DNA from: Spodoptera frugiperda
Lineage: Eukaryota; Arthropoda; Insecta; Lepidoptera; Noctuidae
Length of the DNA stretch: 64,000 bases
Assembly: GCF_023101765.2 (NCBI RefSeq)
Contig: NC_064220.1
Location: forward strand, 5,642,001 to 5,706,000
Direction of reading: 5' to 3'
A model generated the notes under the pieces. That model searched no databases and had not been told where the DNA came from. It saw only the letters and a list, made by a program, of their open reading frames with translations. The position numbers and the translations under genes are program-made. The first letter of the stretch is position 1. Every line of letters begins with the position of its first letter. Shown here one piece after another: positions 31,579 through 42,206 of this stretch.

Positions 31579-31787
31579 GTCACGCTTTTTTATTTCCCGA
31601 AGGGGTATGCATAGGTGCAAATTATGACACGTAATACCACTGTACAAAGTACACCCACTTTTCACAATTTATGTTATAAGTCCCATGTTAAAGGAACATA
31701 TTGCCATAATTATATCGGGCACATTTCCAGACTCCGTGCTATTACTAAAAAAAATTCGAAAAACTGAAAAAATCCCAGCAATACTTT
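31579..31787 (-). mobile_element. SINE-A copy, head replaced by MITE-A fragment
   Basis: 3' hairpin is decayed (TTTCCCGAAGGGGTATGC), body present to AATCCCAGCAATACTTTAC at 31788. The head is missing and a MITE-A end begins at that point. Confidence 0.75.
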
Positions 31788-31860
31788 ACTTTGATTGGTG
31801 GAAGCCAAACGTATCTACAGCAACGTAGCATAGCGCATGTAGTGGAAAAGCACTTTCATA
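31788..31860 (-). mobile_element. MITE-A terminal fragment
   Basis: TTTGATTGGTGGAAGCCAAA then ACAGCAACGTAGCATAGCGC and GTGGAAAAGCACTTTCATA. About 70 bp at one end. Confidence 0.65.
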
Positions 31861-32100
31861 CTAAGCAGTGTATGTCTTGAGGCTGATATGATAATATTAA
31901 GATATTCAGTAATTATAGAAAACTGTATACTAAATTGTATATTAAGTAGGTTTATTATGTATCCTAAACCTTACCATAAACGTATGTTGCGTCACGCCCT
32001 TATTGATATAACCTTGAGACGTCCTCTAAATAGGCTATTTTGCATTATAATAATCGTATTTACAACGATATCACTTAAAACAAAACTCAAGTATAAGGCC
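31861..32100. other. Unassigned, may include the LINE 5' UTR start
   Basis: AT-rich; no feature fixes the 5' boundary of the CR1-type LINE that follows. Confidence 0.35.
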
Positions 32101-32266
32101 TGATAAGTTAAAAATATTAGTAAACATAACCTCTTTGCGGTTGTTGACACAACTCCTTTGTTTGAAACTACTTAACTTTTCTAGCAGTTTTCTTGACTAA
32201 ATCAACTTCAATTTTTCATATTATTACATAACTTCCATCTTACTGTCTCCTTCTCTAACTTTCAAT

Positions 32267-33826
32267 ATGATTCTAACTCGCAAAGCCCATGCTCGCCAAG
32301 AGGAGTCAAAACTCAACCTGGCTTTGAGCGAACTAAAGGCTTCAAAAGAGTTGTGTGATCAACTGCTGAAAGAAAGAGATGACAATGAGAGGGAATTCCT
32401 AGACGTTTTAAATAATAATAAGAAACTGAAATGTGAAATGGCTCAGTTACATACTCAACACACTGAAGCCATTGAGGCTCGGGATAGGCTCCAATTTGTT
32501 GTGGACGGATTCAGTCAGTGTAGCATTGAGTACGAACAAACATTACATAGTAAAGCTCTTCTAGAACATCAGCTACATGAGGCCAATAATCAAATTAGCC
32601 ACCTTGAAATGATTAACCACAACATCACGGCCAGTCTGAATAACAGTCTCTTCAGCGAATTGGTGTCAGCCCGTGCTTCTCAATCACAACAAATAGACTT
32701 GAATCCATTGACAATAGATTTAACGGGTGAAAGTGATTCATGTCATTCTAAAAAAAATCCTTGTTTTAGTAATAATAAACTAAAAAAATATATTAAGATC
32801 AATAAATTTATAACAAAAACCAACAGATTGATTAAAAGACAAAAGTTTTTTATAAAAAATGTTAAACTAAATAAAGAACGTTTCCGGCTTCTAAACCAAC
32901 TAAATATTTACTCTTCAAGATTAAATAAAAATAACAGGAAGTATGAAACTGACACCCACAACCTACAATTAGAGTTAGACCATTTAACTGCAAAGTTGCA
33001 CACCATGACCAACAAATATAGTGCATCTGAAAAACAAATGAGAGAATACATGTTGGCGATGGATGAGTTAGTGCGGTCACAATCACAGGAGAACCAATGT
33101 GAGAAATGTGATTCTAGCAATGTACTGCCTGCTTGTACTTTGCCACCATGTGATACCACCTTGTCTCATGGTGCCAGTTTATTACTTCCTAGCCAATGTA
33201 ATAATAATTTTAGCTGTAATAACAATAATGTTGTGATCTTCAGTGATGAGATTGGTAAAAACTTAGGTTCCTTATTGACAAGTAAATACCCTGGACAATC
33301 AATAATAAATCACTGTATGCCTGGCTGTACTTTTGGTAATATTTTGGAGAGAATTATTAATTATAATTTTAATCATGATGCTACCCTCATAATTATTTGT
33401 GCAAATAGAGGTAGTTTGAATAAAAATAATTTTCTTAAATATCATAGTTCTCTTGTAGCACTTAAACTAAAGCAAATAATTTTGTTTACATTACCTTACA
33501 GCAATAGCTTGCCACAGGAAGAAAATAACCATAGATATAAATTAAATGTTGCAATGTGTAATTGCATAAATTATAATTTATGCAATTACACAAATGTACA
33601 TATTATTGACACCAACAATTATGTTGGTAAACATGTATATTTGACGAAAGATAGGTACTATCTTTCCAGGTATTATTTAAGACAGATAGCTGTGTCGCTA
33701 TCATATTTTATTAATATAACAGCCAAAAACTTGGCTAAACAGGTTGCTCCTATTGAGCAACATTCAAATATTGACATAGCTCAAAATAATTGTATTAGTA
33801 TTGACATTTCCCATAATTTAAATTAA
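32267..33826 (+). CDS. CR1-type LINE ORF1 protein
   Basis: 519 residues, probably an RNA-binding and RNP-forming protein of the LINE. Residues about 5-130 are rich in heptad-like Leu/charged patterns and should form coiled coil (EESKLNLALSELKASKELC and following). A basic Lys/Asn-rich section lies at about 160-215, a second helical stretch at 215-275, and a CEKCDSSN...C...C patch at about 281-300. Residues about 322-485 look like a degenerate SGNH/esterase-type domain: VVIFSDEIG at the nucleophile block, ICANRG at the GxN position, and a C-terminal TKDRYYLSRYYLRQIA block. The usual Ser and Asp/His residues are not convincingly all there, so catalysis is doubtful. Start ATG at 32267 is the first in frame after a T-rich leader. 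Confidence 0.8.
   Translation: MILTRKAHARQEESKLNLALSELKASKELCDQLLKERDDNEREFLDVLNNNKKLKCEMAQLHTQHTEAIEARDRLQFVVDGFSQCSIEYEQTLHSKALLEHQLHEANNQISHLEMINHNITASLNNSLFSELVSARASQSQQIDLNPLTIDLTGESDSCHSKKNPCFSNNKLKKYIKINKFITKTNRLIKRQKFFIKNVKLNKERFRLLNQLNIYSSRLNKNNRKYETDTHNLQLELDHLTAKLHTMTNKYSASEKQMREYMLAMDELVRSQSQENQCEKCDSSNVLPACTLPPCDTTLSHGASLLLPSQCNNNFSCNNNNVVIFSDEIGKNLGSLLTSKYPGQSIINHCMPGCTFGNILERIINYNFNHDATLIIICANRGSLNKNNFLKYHSSLVALKLKQIILFTLPYSNSLPQEENNHRYKLNVAMCNCINYNLCNYTNVHIIDTNNYVGKHVYLTKDRYYLSRYYLRQIAVSLSYFINITAKNLAKQVAPIEQHSNIDIAQNNCISIDISHNLN
33817..33823 (+). promoter_or_regulatory. Candidate -1 frameshift heptamer
   Basis: T TTA AAT in the ORF1 frame fits the X XXY YYZ slippery rule and lies directly before the ORF1 stop TAA (33824-33826). 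A -1 slip here enters the ORF2 frame, which has a stop at 33814-33816 and is open from 33817 on. Confidence 0.5.
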
Positions 33827-36672
33827 AAAATAAGACAAGAGAGTCCACCTCTTGCAAATATAACAGTAATGTTATCAATCTGGTTCACCAAAATATACAA
33901 GGTTTTTTGAGTAAGGAATTAGAAATAGAACTATTTTTAAATTGTAATAGTATTGATATTCTGTGCATTACTGAGCATTGGTTGAAATCTCATCAACTAA
34001 TGTTCAACTTTGGTAATCATCAGATTGGTAGCTCGTTCAGCAGGGAGAACGCTATACATGGTGGTTCACTAATTCTACTAAATAACAAACTTAAATTTAA
34101 AGAACGCAAGGATATAGTTAGTTACTCTGTTGAACGTACTGTTGAAATAGCCTGTGTGGAATTAGAGCGGTTTATTGTTTTAAGTGTGTATAGACCACCT
34201 ACTGGTTTGTATGACTGTTTTGAAACAGTATTAGATGAAGTACTAAATAAACTCAGTAGTTCAAATAAATTCATCATTACTTGTGGCGACTTTAATGTAA
34301 ATTTGTTAGAAAATTCTAGTTTAAGTACAAAAATTGTAAGTTTATTTGCCTCATTTAACCTCACGAACTTGTTTCTGGAGCCCACTAGGATAACTCCTAC
34401 TAGTGCCACTTGCCTAGATAATATTTATACTGACATTGTACCAACTAATAAACAAATAATATCATTGCTTGATTCAGATCATTGTGGACAATTAATTTCA
34501 ATAACAAATAAAGTAAATAAAGTGTCGAAACCACATATTATTGTTAACCCAAAGACTGAAAGACGCATTGAAACTTTCAAATCTAAACTCACTGACAAAA
34601 TACCTTTATTATTAAGGAATAAAAAATCTAATAACTTGTGTGATGAATTTTTTAACATTTACCATACCGAGTTTAAGTCCACCTTCACACCTAAAACCAT
34701 ACCAGCTCATGGCAATGCGTCTTTCAATCAATGGGCAACTACTGGCATCTATAAGAGTAGGAAACGCCTATATGAGCTTTATAACGAGAGGACATATATT
34801 AATACAACTGAATTTAGTGAATATGTAAAGAAATATTCTAAATTATTTAAAAAAGTTTGCTTAATTGCAAAATCTTTATACTTGAGCTCTAAAATAAAAA
34901 ACAGTGACAATGTAATTAAAGCGACCTGGAGTATTATTAACAGTGAAACAGGGAGGTCTAAAGAGAAGAGTAGTGAATTTAGTCTTATAATTGATAATAA
35001 TGTAATTAAATCGGATGCAGAAGTCGCAGCTGCATTTGAAAACTTCTTTTCGGACGTTCCTGTATCCACTACTAAGTCTTTGAACTCATCTCCCACAGTT
35101 GCAGAATCTTTACTAAAAGAAAATGTTGCAGCTTGCAATTTAGGCTTCTCTTTCGAACACATAGATTATACCGATATAGTCAAAACGTTCCATACCTTGA
35201 ACAAGAAAAAGACTGCAGATCTGTGGGGTAATTCTGTGTACATTACCGGCTCTGTAATAGATATTGTAGCACCCGTATTAGCTCTAATCTTTAATAACTG
35301 TGTCGATCGTGGTGTGTTTCCTGATCTCATGAAGAATAGTAAAATAACTCCGTTATTTAAATCGGGTAGTACTTCTGACCCCACTAACTTTAGACCTATT
35401 TCAGTACTACCTACATTCAGTAAAATTTTTGAAAAAATTATTCTACATCAGTTGCAAAGATTCTTTAATAGAAATAAATTATTACATGGAAACCAGTTTG
35501 GTTTTACAAGGGGTCGTTCAACAACTGATGCCGGTGTTGAACTTCTTAACCACATTTATGATGCATGGGAGGACTCGGCCGACGCATTGGGTATTTTTTG
35601 TGACTTATCCAAGGCGTTCGATTGTGTCCCTCATGAAACACTGATCAGGAAGCTATCCCATTATGGAATACGGGGCAGCTCTCTGGATCTTCTTACTTCA
35701 TACTTGAGTGATAGGATTCAGAGAGTCGACATTAACGGAAAAGTTTCCTCCGGGTCTATTGTTAGGATGGGTGTTCCGCAGGGGTCAATTCTCGGCCCGT
35801 TTCTCTTTCTTATTTATATTAATGATTTACCTTACCTTGTGAAGGATAACCATGGGATAGTACTGTTTGCTGATGATACATCTTTATTGTTTAAACTCAA
35901 ACGTGGACAATTAGTCAGTGATCATGTAAATAGTGCTCTCTCAAAAATAGTACGCTGGTTTAGTGCCAATAATTTATTACTTAATGAATCAAAAACTAAA
36001 TGCATTAAATTCACAACACCAAATGTTAGACATGTGAAAACCAGCGTGCTAATCAAGGGCGAGGAGTTGGACCCTGTAGATTCAACTGTCTTTTTAGGTA
36101 TAACTCTGGACGCTAAGCTACAGTGGGCTCCACACGTAGATAAGTTGTCGAAAAGGCTCAGCTCTGCAGCATATGCCGTTAAAAAAATTAGAAATTTGAC
36201 CGATGTAAATACAGCGCGATTAGTATACTTTAGTTATTTTCATAGTATCATGTCATATGGTATCCTCCTGTGGGGAAATGCTGCTGACATTCAGTCTGTC
36301 TTTGTGCTGCAGAAAAGAGCCATTCGATCAATTTATAATCTTAGTCCGAGGCACTCTCTTAGGGAACTATTTAAAGAAATTAATATATTGACTGTTCCTT
36401 CTCAATACATTTATGAAAATGTAGTGTATGCTCACAAAAACATTAATTTATTTAAAAAGTATTGTGATATACATAATATAAACACTAGAAGTAAAAACAA
36501 ATATATTGTTCCCACTACTAGACTTAAGAAAATAAGTGGTTCATTCAGATGTCAATGCATACGCTTTTACAATAAAATTCCCAGCGATATTCAAAGTTTG
36601 AGCCTGAATAAATTTAAAAATGTTATTAAAGAAAAACTGTATAGTAAAGCTTTTTATACGCTTTTAAATTAA
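33817..36672 (+). CDS. CR1-type LINE ORF2: endonuclease and reverse transcriptase
   Basis: Frame open from 33817 to 36672, in the -1 frame relative to ORF1. No ATG lies in its N-terminal part; a TTG at 33907 is sometimes taken as start but is too late, because the endonuclease motif VHQNIQG (with its catalytic Asn) is encoded at 33883-33903. Downstream, counted from 33907: LCITEHWL (catalytic Glu, about 21), SVYRPPTG, CGDFNVN (about 127), SDHCGQLI (about 188), then RT: FRPISVLPTFSKIFEKI (about 495), FCDLSKAFDCV (motif A, about 565), MGVPQGSILGPFLF (motif B, about 621), LFADDTSLLF (motif C, about 654). No stops. It nicks target DNA and copies the LINE RNA. Confidence 0.93.
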   Translation, partial: FKLKNKTRESTSCKYNSNVINLVHQNIQGFLSKELEIELFLNCNSIDILCITEHWLKSHQLMFNFGNHQIGSSFSRENAIHGGSLILLNNKLKFKERKDIVSYSVERTVEIACVELERFIVLSVYRPPTGLYDCFETVLDEVLNKLSSSNKFIITCGDFNVNLLENSSLSTKIVSLFASFNLTNLFLEPTRITPTSATCLDNIYTDIVPTNKQIISLLDSDHCGQLISITNKVNKVSKPHIIVNPKTERRIETFKSKLTDKIPLLLRNKKSNNLCDEFFNIYHTEFKSTFTPKTIPAHGNASFNQWATTGIYKSRKRLYELYNERTYINTTEFSEYVKKYSKLFKKVCLIAKSLYLSSKIKNSDNVIKATWSIINSETGRSKEKSSEFSLIIDNNVIKSDAEVAAAFENFFSDVPVSTTKSLNSSPTVAESLLKENVAACNLGFSFEHIDYTDIVKTFHTLNKKKTADLWGNSVYITGSVIDIVAPVLALIFNNCVDRGVFPDLMKNSKITPLFKSGSTSDPTNFRPISVLPTFSKIFEKIILHQLQRFFNRNKLLHGNQFGFTRGRSTTDAGVELLNHIYDAWEDSADALGIFCDLSKAFDCVPHETLIRKLSHYGIRGSSLDLLTSYLSDRIQRVDINGKVSSGSIVRMGVPQGSILGPFLFLIYINDLPYLVKDNHGIVLFADDTSLLFKLKRGQLVSDHVNSALSKIVRWFSANNLLLNESKTKCIKFTTPNVRHVKTSVLIKGEELDPVDSTVFLGITLDAKLQWAPHVDKLSKRLSSAAYAVKKIRNLTDVNTARLVYFSYFHSIMSYGILLWGNAADIQSVFVLQKRAIRSIYNLSPRHSLRELFKEINILTVPSQYIYENVVYAHKNINLFKKYCDIHNINTRSKNKYIVPTTRLKKISGSFRCQCIRFYNKIPSDIQSLSLNKFKNVIKEKLYSKAFYTLLN
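33836..33854 (+). promoter_or_regulatory. Hairpin downstream of the slippery site
   Basis: CAAGAG (33836-33841) pairs perfectly with CTCTTG (33849-33854) over a 7-nt loop, 12 nt after the heptamer. Candidate stimulatory structure; small, and the spacing is longer than the usual 5-9 nt. Confidence 0.35.
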
Positions 36673-37252
36673 AGACTACTTAGATGATAGTCAGGCTTGG
36701 GAGTGAGCCGCTATAATGTCCGCACAGGTCATGTTGACATGTTTGTAACACAAGTTACATTTTTATACAATTTGACATGATATACATTAATATCATTCGA
36801 TATTTTTTTTTTTAACATATTATTTTTAAAATTGTTAGTTTGAGGACCGTGCGAGAGTTTGCCTAGTCATTTCACTTTTAGTTAATTATATTCTGACAGT
36901 GTGAGCATTTGTGTGGCCTACCCAAATGTTCTTTTGGTTGGTATTGTTCGTCGGATCATTCAGCAACAGCCGTCAGCTGAGCTAATTGTTACTGACACAT
37001 GCGTGCTGCCATCTGAACAGGTCCGCTCAAACTGCTGTGGTTCTTTCCTCAAAAGACCACTACAGAATAAACTTGCACGGTTCTCCGACATCTCTAATTG
37101 ATTTTGTCTGGACTTTAAAAGAGACTATGACCTCTGAGTTTGTTTCGGCATTTCTTCTCAGAGTAGTCGGATAGGAAATGCCGGCCTCATCTAGCTATTT
37201 GAAATATTGACGTGTAAAAGTGTTATTTTATAATCTATTTACAGAAATAAAT
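36673..37252 (+). other. CR1-type LINE 3' UTR
   Basis: Non-coding 3' UTR of the LINE. Small frames at 36901-37101 and 36986-37174 have no domain. A reverse, diverged match to its last 60-100 bp is at 62826-62945. Confidence 0.7.
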
Positions 37253-37287
37253 ATCATTTATCATTTATCATTTATCATTTATCATTT
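37253..37287 (+). repeat. LINE 3' tandem repeat (ATCATTT)5
   Basis: Five perfect 7-bp units, then ATAAT. Marks the 3' end of the LINE. Confidence 0.9.
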
Positions 37288-38188
37288 ATAATTTTATAAC
37301 TTAGAATTTAAATCAGTCCCATAAAACGGTTGGTGTAAGTTTCCATTAACCGTGCAGACTAAGAAAGTAAGATTTTCAACTGTACCCTTTTGTGATAAAG
37401 TCGAGAATCAGTTGTAGGTATTTGATATTTAGGGTAGTTGGATGTGCCGGTGTCTATATTAGAGTTTATGAGCCAAACCGAAGGCGTGAGGCTCATGAAA
37501 AAATACGGCACTAGATTTTTATTAATGAGAGCTCTCATAATGATAAAAGGGTGCAATTATAGGAAAGTGACATTTTATTCCTAGTCTTATTTAGTGTGAC
37601 ATCGACTATTACTATTAAGTTTGGCGTTTTTATAGGATTTTGCTCATAGATTTTATTAGAATAAAAAATGTATTGAATCGATCTGATAATGTATGTTGGC
37701 AATTTAAGCATGCGAGCTATTGCTATCGATTTACCCTTGGTTATGAGTATGTTATATTTCTTGAGATAATTCTCATGTATTTCGCATTACCTACAGTTTT
37801 TCTAGCAAAAGAACTAAGAAACATAACTGCCCAAAAAGTAGGTATGCTTTGACCTACCTTTCCTGCCGAAATCCTTCCTAAGACCGTCCATACGCTGAAT
37901 TCTCAAGTTTTCTTACGTAATATTAAAACGAATTCGTGGCCGCCACTAAAAATATTTGAGGCCGCTTTTCGTCGTTCCTTGGTCTTTGAAAAAAATATGT
38001 ATTACGACGCATAGTTCAAGCGTTTCTGTTGGCACGCTAAACGTTTGCCAAGTACGGTCGGCGACAAAAGCCTTAGAAGATATTTTTGAAGATATTTTTC
38101 GAGTTTTTCGAATTCCGAATAACGGAAGAAAAGAAAGCTATAAACGTCTGACCAAACTTGATGTTCTTTATATATCGGCCCATTCAAT
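37288..38188. other. No gene recognised
   Basis: The last 330 bp (about 37860-38188) look like the 3' part of a retroposed RNA, because they end CCATTCAATAAA followed by 20 A residues, but no protein or family was identified and no target duplication was found. Confidence 0.4.
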
Positions 38189-38208
38189 AAAAAAAAAAAA
38201 AAAAAAAA
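38189..38208 (+). repeat. A20 run
   Basis: Twenty A residues directly after CAATA. Possible poly-A tail of an unidentified retroposed sequence on the plus strand. Confidence 0.7.
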
Positions 38209-39585
38209 TCTGAACTTAAAAGACATTGTGTTATAGTTCATTTTCAATATCCAGTGATGACTTTGCGGTTTTTGTTTTGTGAGCAACTATTATTGTAAGT
38301 ATAAAATTTATACTTTGATGTCTCTAACATTTTTATTATCTAAATTGAAAGGGATTATCTGAGGTATTCTACATTAGGCACCCGTTTAAATGGCACCTAA
38401 GCTAATGGCACCGGCGATGTTTCACTTACGGCATCTATAGGTATTTTTCATGGCAATTTGTCGATTAATTTTTAATTTTATATTTTATTCCACATTTATA
38501 TTTTATTGCACCTGCGTATAAGCAGGTGGAATACCTCGATTTTTTAACATTCATGATTAAAAGACATAAGGCCATAATATATTACAGTTAATAGTTACAG
38601 CCTACTTCTTTACGAGTATGTACTGGAATTACGCTACTTCAAAGAATTTAATTTTAATCAACAAAAAGCGTGGGTATCAAAAATTACAAAACAATTTCTT
38701 TATTTCACAATAAGAGGATTTCATTTCATTAATATTAGATTGCTATTGTGTTGGTATTTAAGTTCATTATTGAATGTCTTCTTTTGTCTGACGAAATTTT
38801 TGGAACTTTATTAAATAAAGTTTTCCTTGCGACTGTACTCGACTTAAATTATTCAGAAGCATTATTTTTAGAACTTTTTAGTTTTCCCCGAATAGGATAT
38901 TATGCGGTAGTTTTGTGGTTTATTTTACTAACTTCGTTACCTATTCAAAGTTATAATGAAATTGGATTTTTTTTAAACATTACCCGTATGAAAACAGTAC
39001 CTAGTAACCTGTGTAAGAACTTCACCAGAACGAAGATTAAGGCGGAGAATAGAAAAAACCGAATTTGTTTTCGTGACAAACAGTTTTGTGGGAGCAAAAC
39101 GTATTTAAAATTGTGCTTTAAGAGTATTATCTTTTAAGTCTATTATAATAATAAAAGTAGGCACGTGATAATATCAAGTAAAGCGGCTTTTTATATGAAA
39201 ATAGCCGTTGTATCGTATTTCAAAACAAAAGTTGTTCGCAGCTGCGGTTGGTTGCCTGGGGCTAAAGTTTTTCAAAAGAAGCGTGCGGCCACCAGCCCTC
39301 ACTGGCGATCGCACTATGAATATTGTTCTACTAAAAAATATGCGTAGTTTTTAGTTTTTTTCATGTTTTTGTTCGAAACAGCCAGCCAGCTATACTTTGG
39401 CCAAACATTTTTATGTTTATTTTTTATATTCGCTTGATGGTAGCCGTTTTCGTAGATTTTATGTGTAAAGTAATATTTGATCAGTGCTTACGTTTTTTAG
39501 TCCCTAACCTAATGTGCTATGATGTACATATAACGTCTATAAATTATTATAAACACATTATTGATGAATGAGATGATATCTGTAT
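38209..39585. other. No gene recognised
   Basis: A 129-codon frame at 38748-39137 starts at TTG, is AT-rich and has no domain. A perfect 7-bp hairpin CACCTGC/GCAGGTG lies near 38510-38529. No repeat family recognised. Confidence 0.45.
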
Positions 39586-39811
39586 CATCACGCCCCTTAT
39601 TTCCGAATGGGTAGACAAACATATTACGGCACTACTTTTCACTATTCGTGTTATAAATCCCAAGTATTAGGAGGTGAGTTTATTGCCAGATACTGGGCAC
39701 AATTTCAGAAAAACCAAAAAAAGTCTAGTAAATACGTTGTCCGAACCGGGAATCGAACCCGAGACTCCTGGTCAGCAGTGGCACTTACAATCACTAGACT
39801 AACGAGGCAAT
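39586..39811 (-). mobile_element. SINE-A copy, old, full span
   Basis: 3' end decayed (CACGCCCCTTATTTCCGAAT), body shortened, B-box complement GGGAATCGAACCCGAG at 39748-39763 well kept, and head end CTAACGAGGCAA at 39811. Confidence 0.8.
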
Positions 39812-40280
39812 AGGAGACATCTATTATCCCGACTCATCCTTCAAAGATTCCCATTTAATAAGATGTGATTCTGTGACGACATACAAAGGAAAATTACGTT
39901 TTCTAAATTAAAATTTCATAAACCCTAATAACATTTTAAATAACAAATTAACAAAGAAGATAGTCTTAAATAAAAATCGTTTTTTAAATACAAAACACTA
40001 CCCAAGAGAGCTTTAAGATGTTTAAAATTATATTCTTTTTCTTACAAATTAGTGAGTACTACCCTAAAATTGTAATTGTCTCTCCAAGTCCTATCTTAAT
40101 TACAGTGATTGCAGAAGGTACTTTTGTAGATAAGAAGATGGTTGATGATGCTTCTTATGGCCCCAAATCCCTTTATTGCACTTAAGATAACGTAATTGGT
40201 CCAAATTGGGCTTTTATTATTTAGATTTAGGGTCCTTTTTGGTTTGGCGTTTCTTTGCTGGTCAATGTCAACATTATTCT
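39812..40280. other. No gene recognised
   Basis: AT-rich, unassigned. Confidence 0.5.
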
Positions 40281-40424
40281 GCTTTTTTTTAAGGGGGGAA
40301 AATCATCCAATGGCTTCTCTCGCCCTGGGCGGGGCGAGAAGGAGTGTCAGACTCTTACTGACTAAAAACCACCCCGTTCGTACTCTTGCTTTCGAGCCGG
40401 AGCCCCGGTAACTTGCTAGGTAGT
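40281..40424 (-). mobile_element. R1-clade LINE 3' UTR fragment
   Basis: T-run then GGGGGGAAAATCATCCAATG, hairpin region CTCGCCCTGGGCGGGGCGAG, TTACTGACTAAAAACCACCC, ending GTAACTTGCTAGGTAGTC. 5' truncated. Confidence 0.82.
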
Positions 40425-40589
40425 CAATCAGATTCACAATACAATTCTTGGTTGCATTGTTGTTATATTTTGAAGTTGTAGTGACTTGAGAAAGATAGAC
40501 TGACAGAGGCTAATTTCACAACTAATCAATAGCTCTTAAAAAGAGTACTCCCCAATCTTCCAAATCCTCCATTTCAGGGTTGAGGATTT

Positions 40590-40730
40590 GGGGATTAGGA
40601 GATTAGAGAAAAGTAAAGCGACGCACTTATAAAACCTCTGGTATTGCGGGTATTCATGGGCGGCGCCGATTGCTTACCATCAGATGATGAGTCTGCTCTT
40701 TTGCCGGCCTAACCTATAAAAAAACTTTTT
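40590..40730 (-). mobile_element. Repeat P left-part fragment
   Basis: TTCATGGGCGGCGCCGATTG, then TTACCATCAGATGATGAGTC and GGCCTAACCTATAAAAAA. Matches the left part of the family. Confidence 0.5.
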
Positions 40731-40903
40731 ATTATATAAAAATACTAAACATTCCTTTTAGTTTTAGTATTCTGCTTACGCCTTTGCAGGTTTGTTACCA
40801 TACTTTACAACACATGTACAGAAGATAATGCTGTAAGGTTGTCAATTGTATATAGAGAGACACATACATATGTATTTCATTCCACGAATACACAACAAAA
40901 CAT

Positions 40904-40995
40904 TGAACTATACATAACCAGTATAAACTGACCCTTGAAACGGTGGAAAGATGATACAAAGCGAGACCATGATACACTGGTTTAGTATAGCTTGA
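40904..40995. mobile_element. Short foldback element
   Basis: AACCAGTATAAACTGACCCT at the left, with TGATACACTGGTTTAGTATA then GCTTGATC at the right. Related to 31222-31315. Confidence 0.5.
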
Positions 40996-41328
40996 TCTGC
41001 AACCAAGCAGTGTAACAGTACAATTGTGTGAAACTTTTGCACGATATGAAACTACATATATATACATATAAAGTCTGCAATCTGTGTGTATGTCTAGATA
41101 CAGACCTCGTGTGGAAGTCTGGAATATTTGTAGTTTATTTACAAAGCTTTTGTCCACAACTTATATCACGTAGTGACATGTTTTATATTTCTCAAAGAGG
41201 TTGAAGAGCACAATACTATCGATACCCATTTCTCACCAGCTATGGTATAAGTCCTATATTATATGAAATGGTAGCGACATGTATAAACAAAATTAGTTAT
41301 TTTGATCATCATTAGCAATCATTACCTA

Positions 41329-41628
41329 AATTCAAGTGAGAGAGAGCCACCCTTCGGTACGAATCAGCCGGCTCAACTGGAGTGATACCACGACCTCGCC
41401 GAAAACCGATGGGAAACAACGCTTTCGTCGTGTTTCGTTGTGTGAGTGAGGTTACCGTAGGCCCATTTTCTCCCATTTCTGATTCCTGATTCCCCAACAA
41501 CCCTTAAATTCCTAACCCCCAAAAGGCTGGCAACGCACTTTTATTGTCTCTGGTGTACATAGGCGGTGGCGATTGCTTACCATCAGGTGCTCCGAGCGCT
41601 CGTTTACCGGCTTATGCCATAAAAAATT
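41329..41628 (-). mobile_element. Repeat P copy, near complete
   Basis: Minus strand; GTGAGAGAGAGCCACCCTTC at one end, AACGCTTTCGTCGTGTTTCG in the middle, and CGATTGCTTACCATCAGGTG then CCGGCTTATGCCAT at the other. Small frames inside it are ignored. Confidence 0.7.
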
Positions 41629-41727
41629 GACACTATAGAACTTCGAAAAGATCCTAACAGTTTATCTAACAAAATCATAAAAACCTTTCCATAAAATTAA
41701 TTTTTAAAATTTTAATTGTTGTACTCA

Positions 41728-41815
41728 AAGACATTTAATTATTACTTAACGTAATCCTTAGCAATTGTTTTAGAACAAACTCGTTACCGTACCAAGCAAT
41801 AGTTTAAGCAATCAT
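41728..41815. mobile_element. MITE-D copy
   Basis: AAAGACATTTAATTATTACT, TTAGCAATTGTTTTAGAACA and AGTTTAAGCAATCATC match the element inserted at 43170-43250. The two ends are imperfectly inverted. Confidence 0.5.
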
Positions 41816-42206
41816 CAAATGACTACACTTTAAAAGAAAAAAAAAAACTAAACAATCTAGATAAATATTTTAAAGGTTACACTCATACCTAAAACTCAAA
41901 ATCTTCTAAAAGCATTAGCAATTAGCGTACTTATTATTCAAATACGTTTGACTAAAGTTAGGGGCCTAGTTGAGCCCCGGATTATATCCGAAACGCCTTG
42001 AGCTAGGGTTTCGACTGACACTTGTGTCCAAGCCGCCTTGACACAGTAATCTGTCTAGTGTCTGTCTACCCTACACCGGGCTTAAGTCCCAAGTTTACAT
42101 TAAAAGTATTGGTCATTCAAACTTTAGGTGATGTTGAATTTAGCTATCGTTGTGTATTCATTTATTTAAACCTTTATGTGAATAACATAATAAAGAATGG
42201 TACCTA
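41816..42206. other. No gene recognised
   Basis: Unassigned; a 71-codon frame at 42022-42237 has no domain. Confidence 0.45.

Larger units (their letters stand above)
32101..37291 (+). mobile_element. CR1-type LINE, near full length
   Basis: About 5.2 kb with two uninterrupted ORFs, a 600-bp 3' UTR and a 3' end made of five ATCATTT units (37253-37287) instead of poly-A. Short tandem 3' repeats and an ORF1 with an esterase-like fold are features of CR1-group elements. The 5' limit is a guess; no target duplication was found. Intact coding suggests it is recent and possibly active. Confidence 0.85.

Noticed and set aside
33907..36672. TTG at 33907 as true ORF2 start
   Set aside because: It would drop the conserved endonuclease motif encoded just upstream in the same open frame.
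38748..39137. 129-codon frame
   Set aside because: TTG start, AT-rich, no recognisable domain or neighbouring gene signal.
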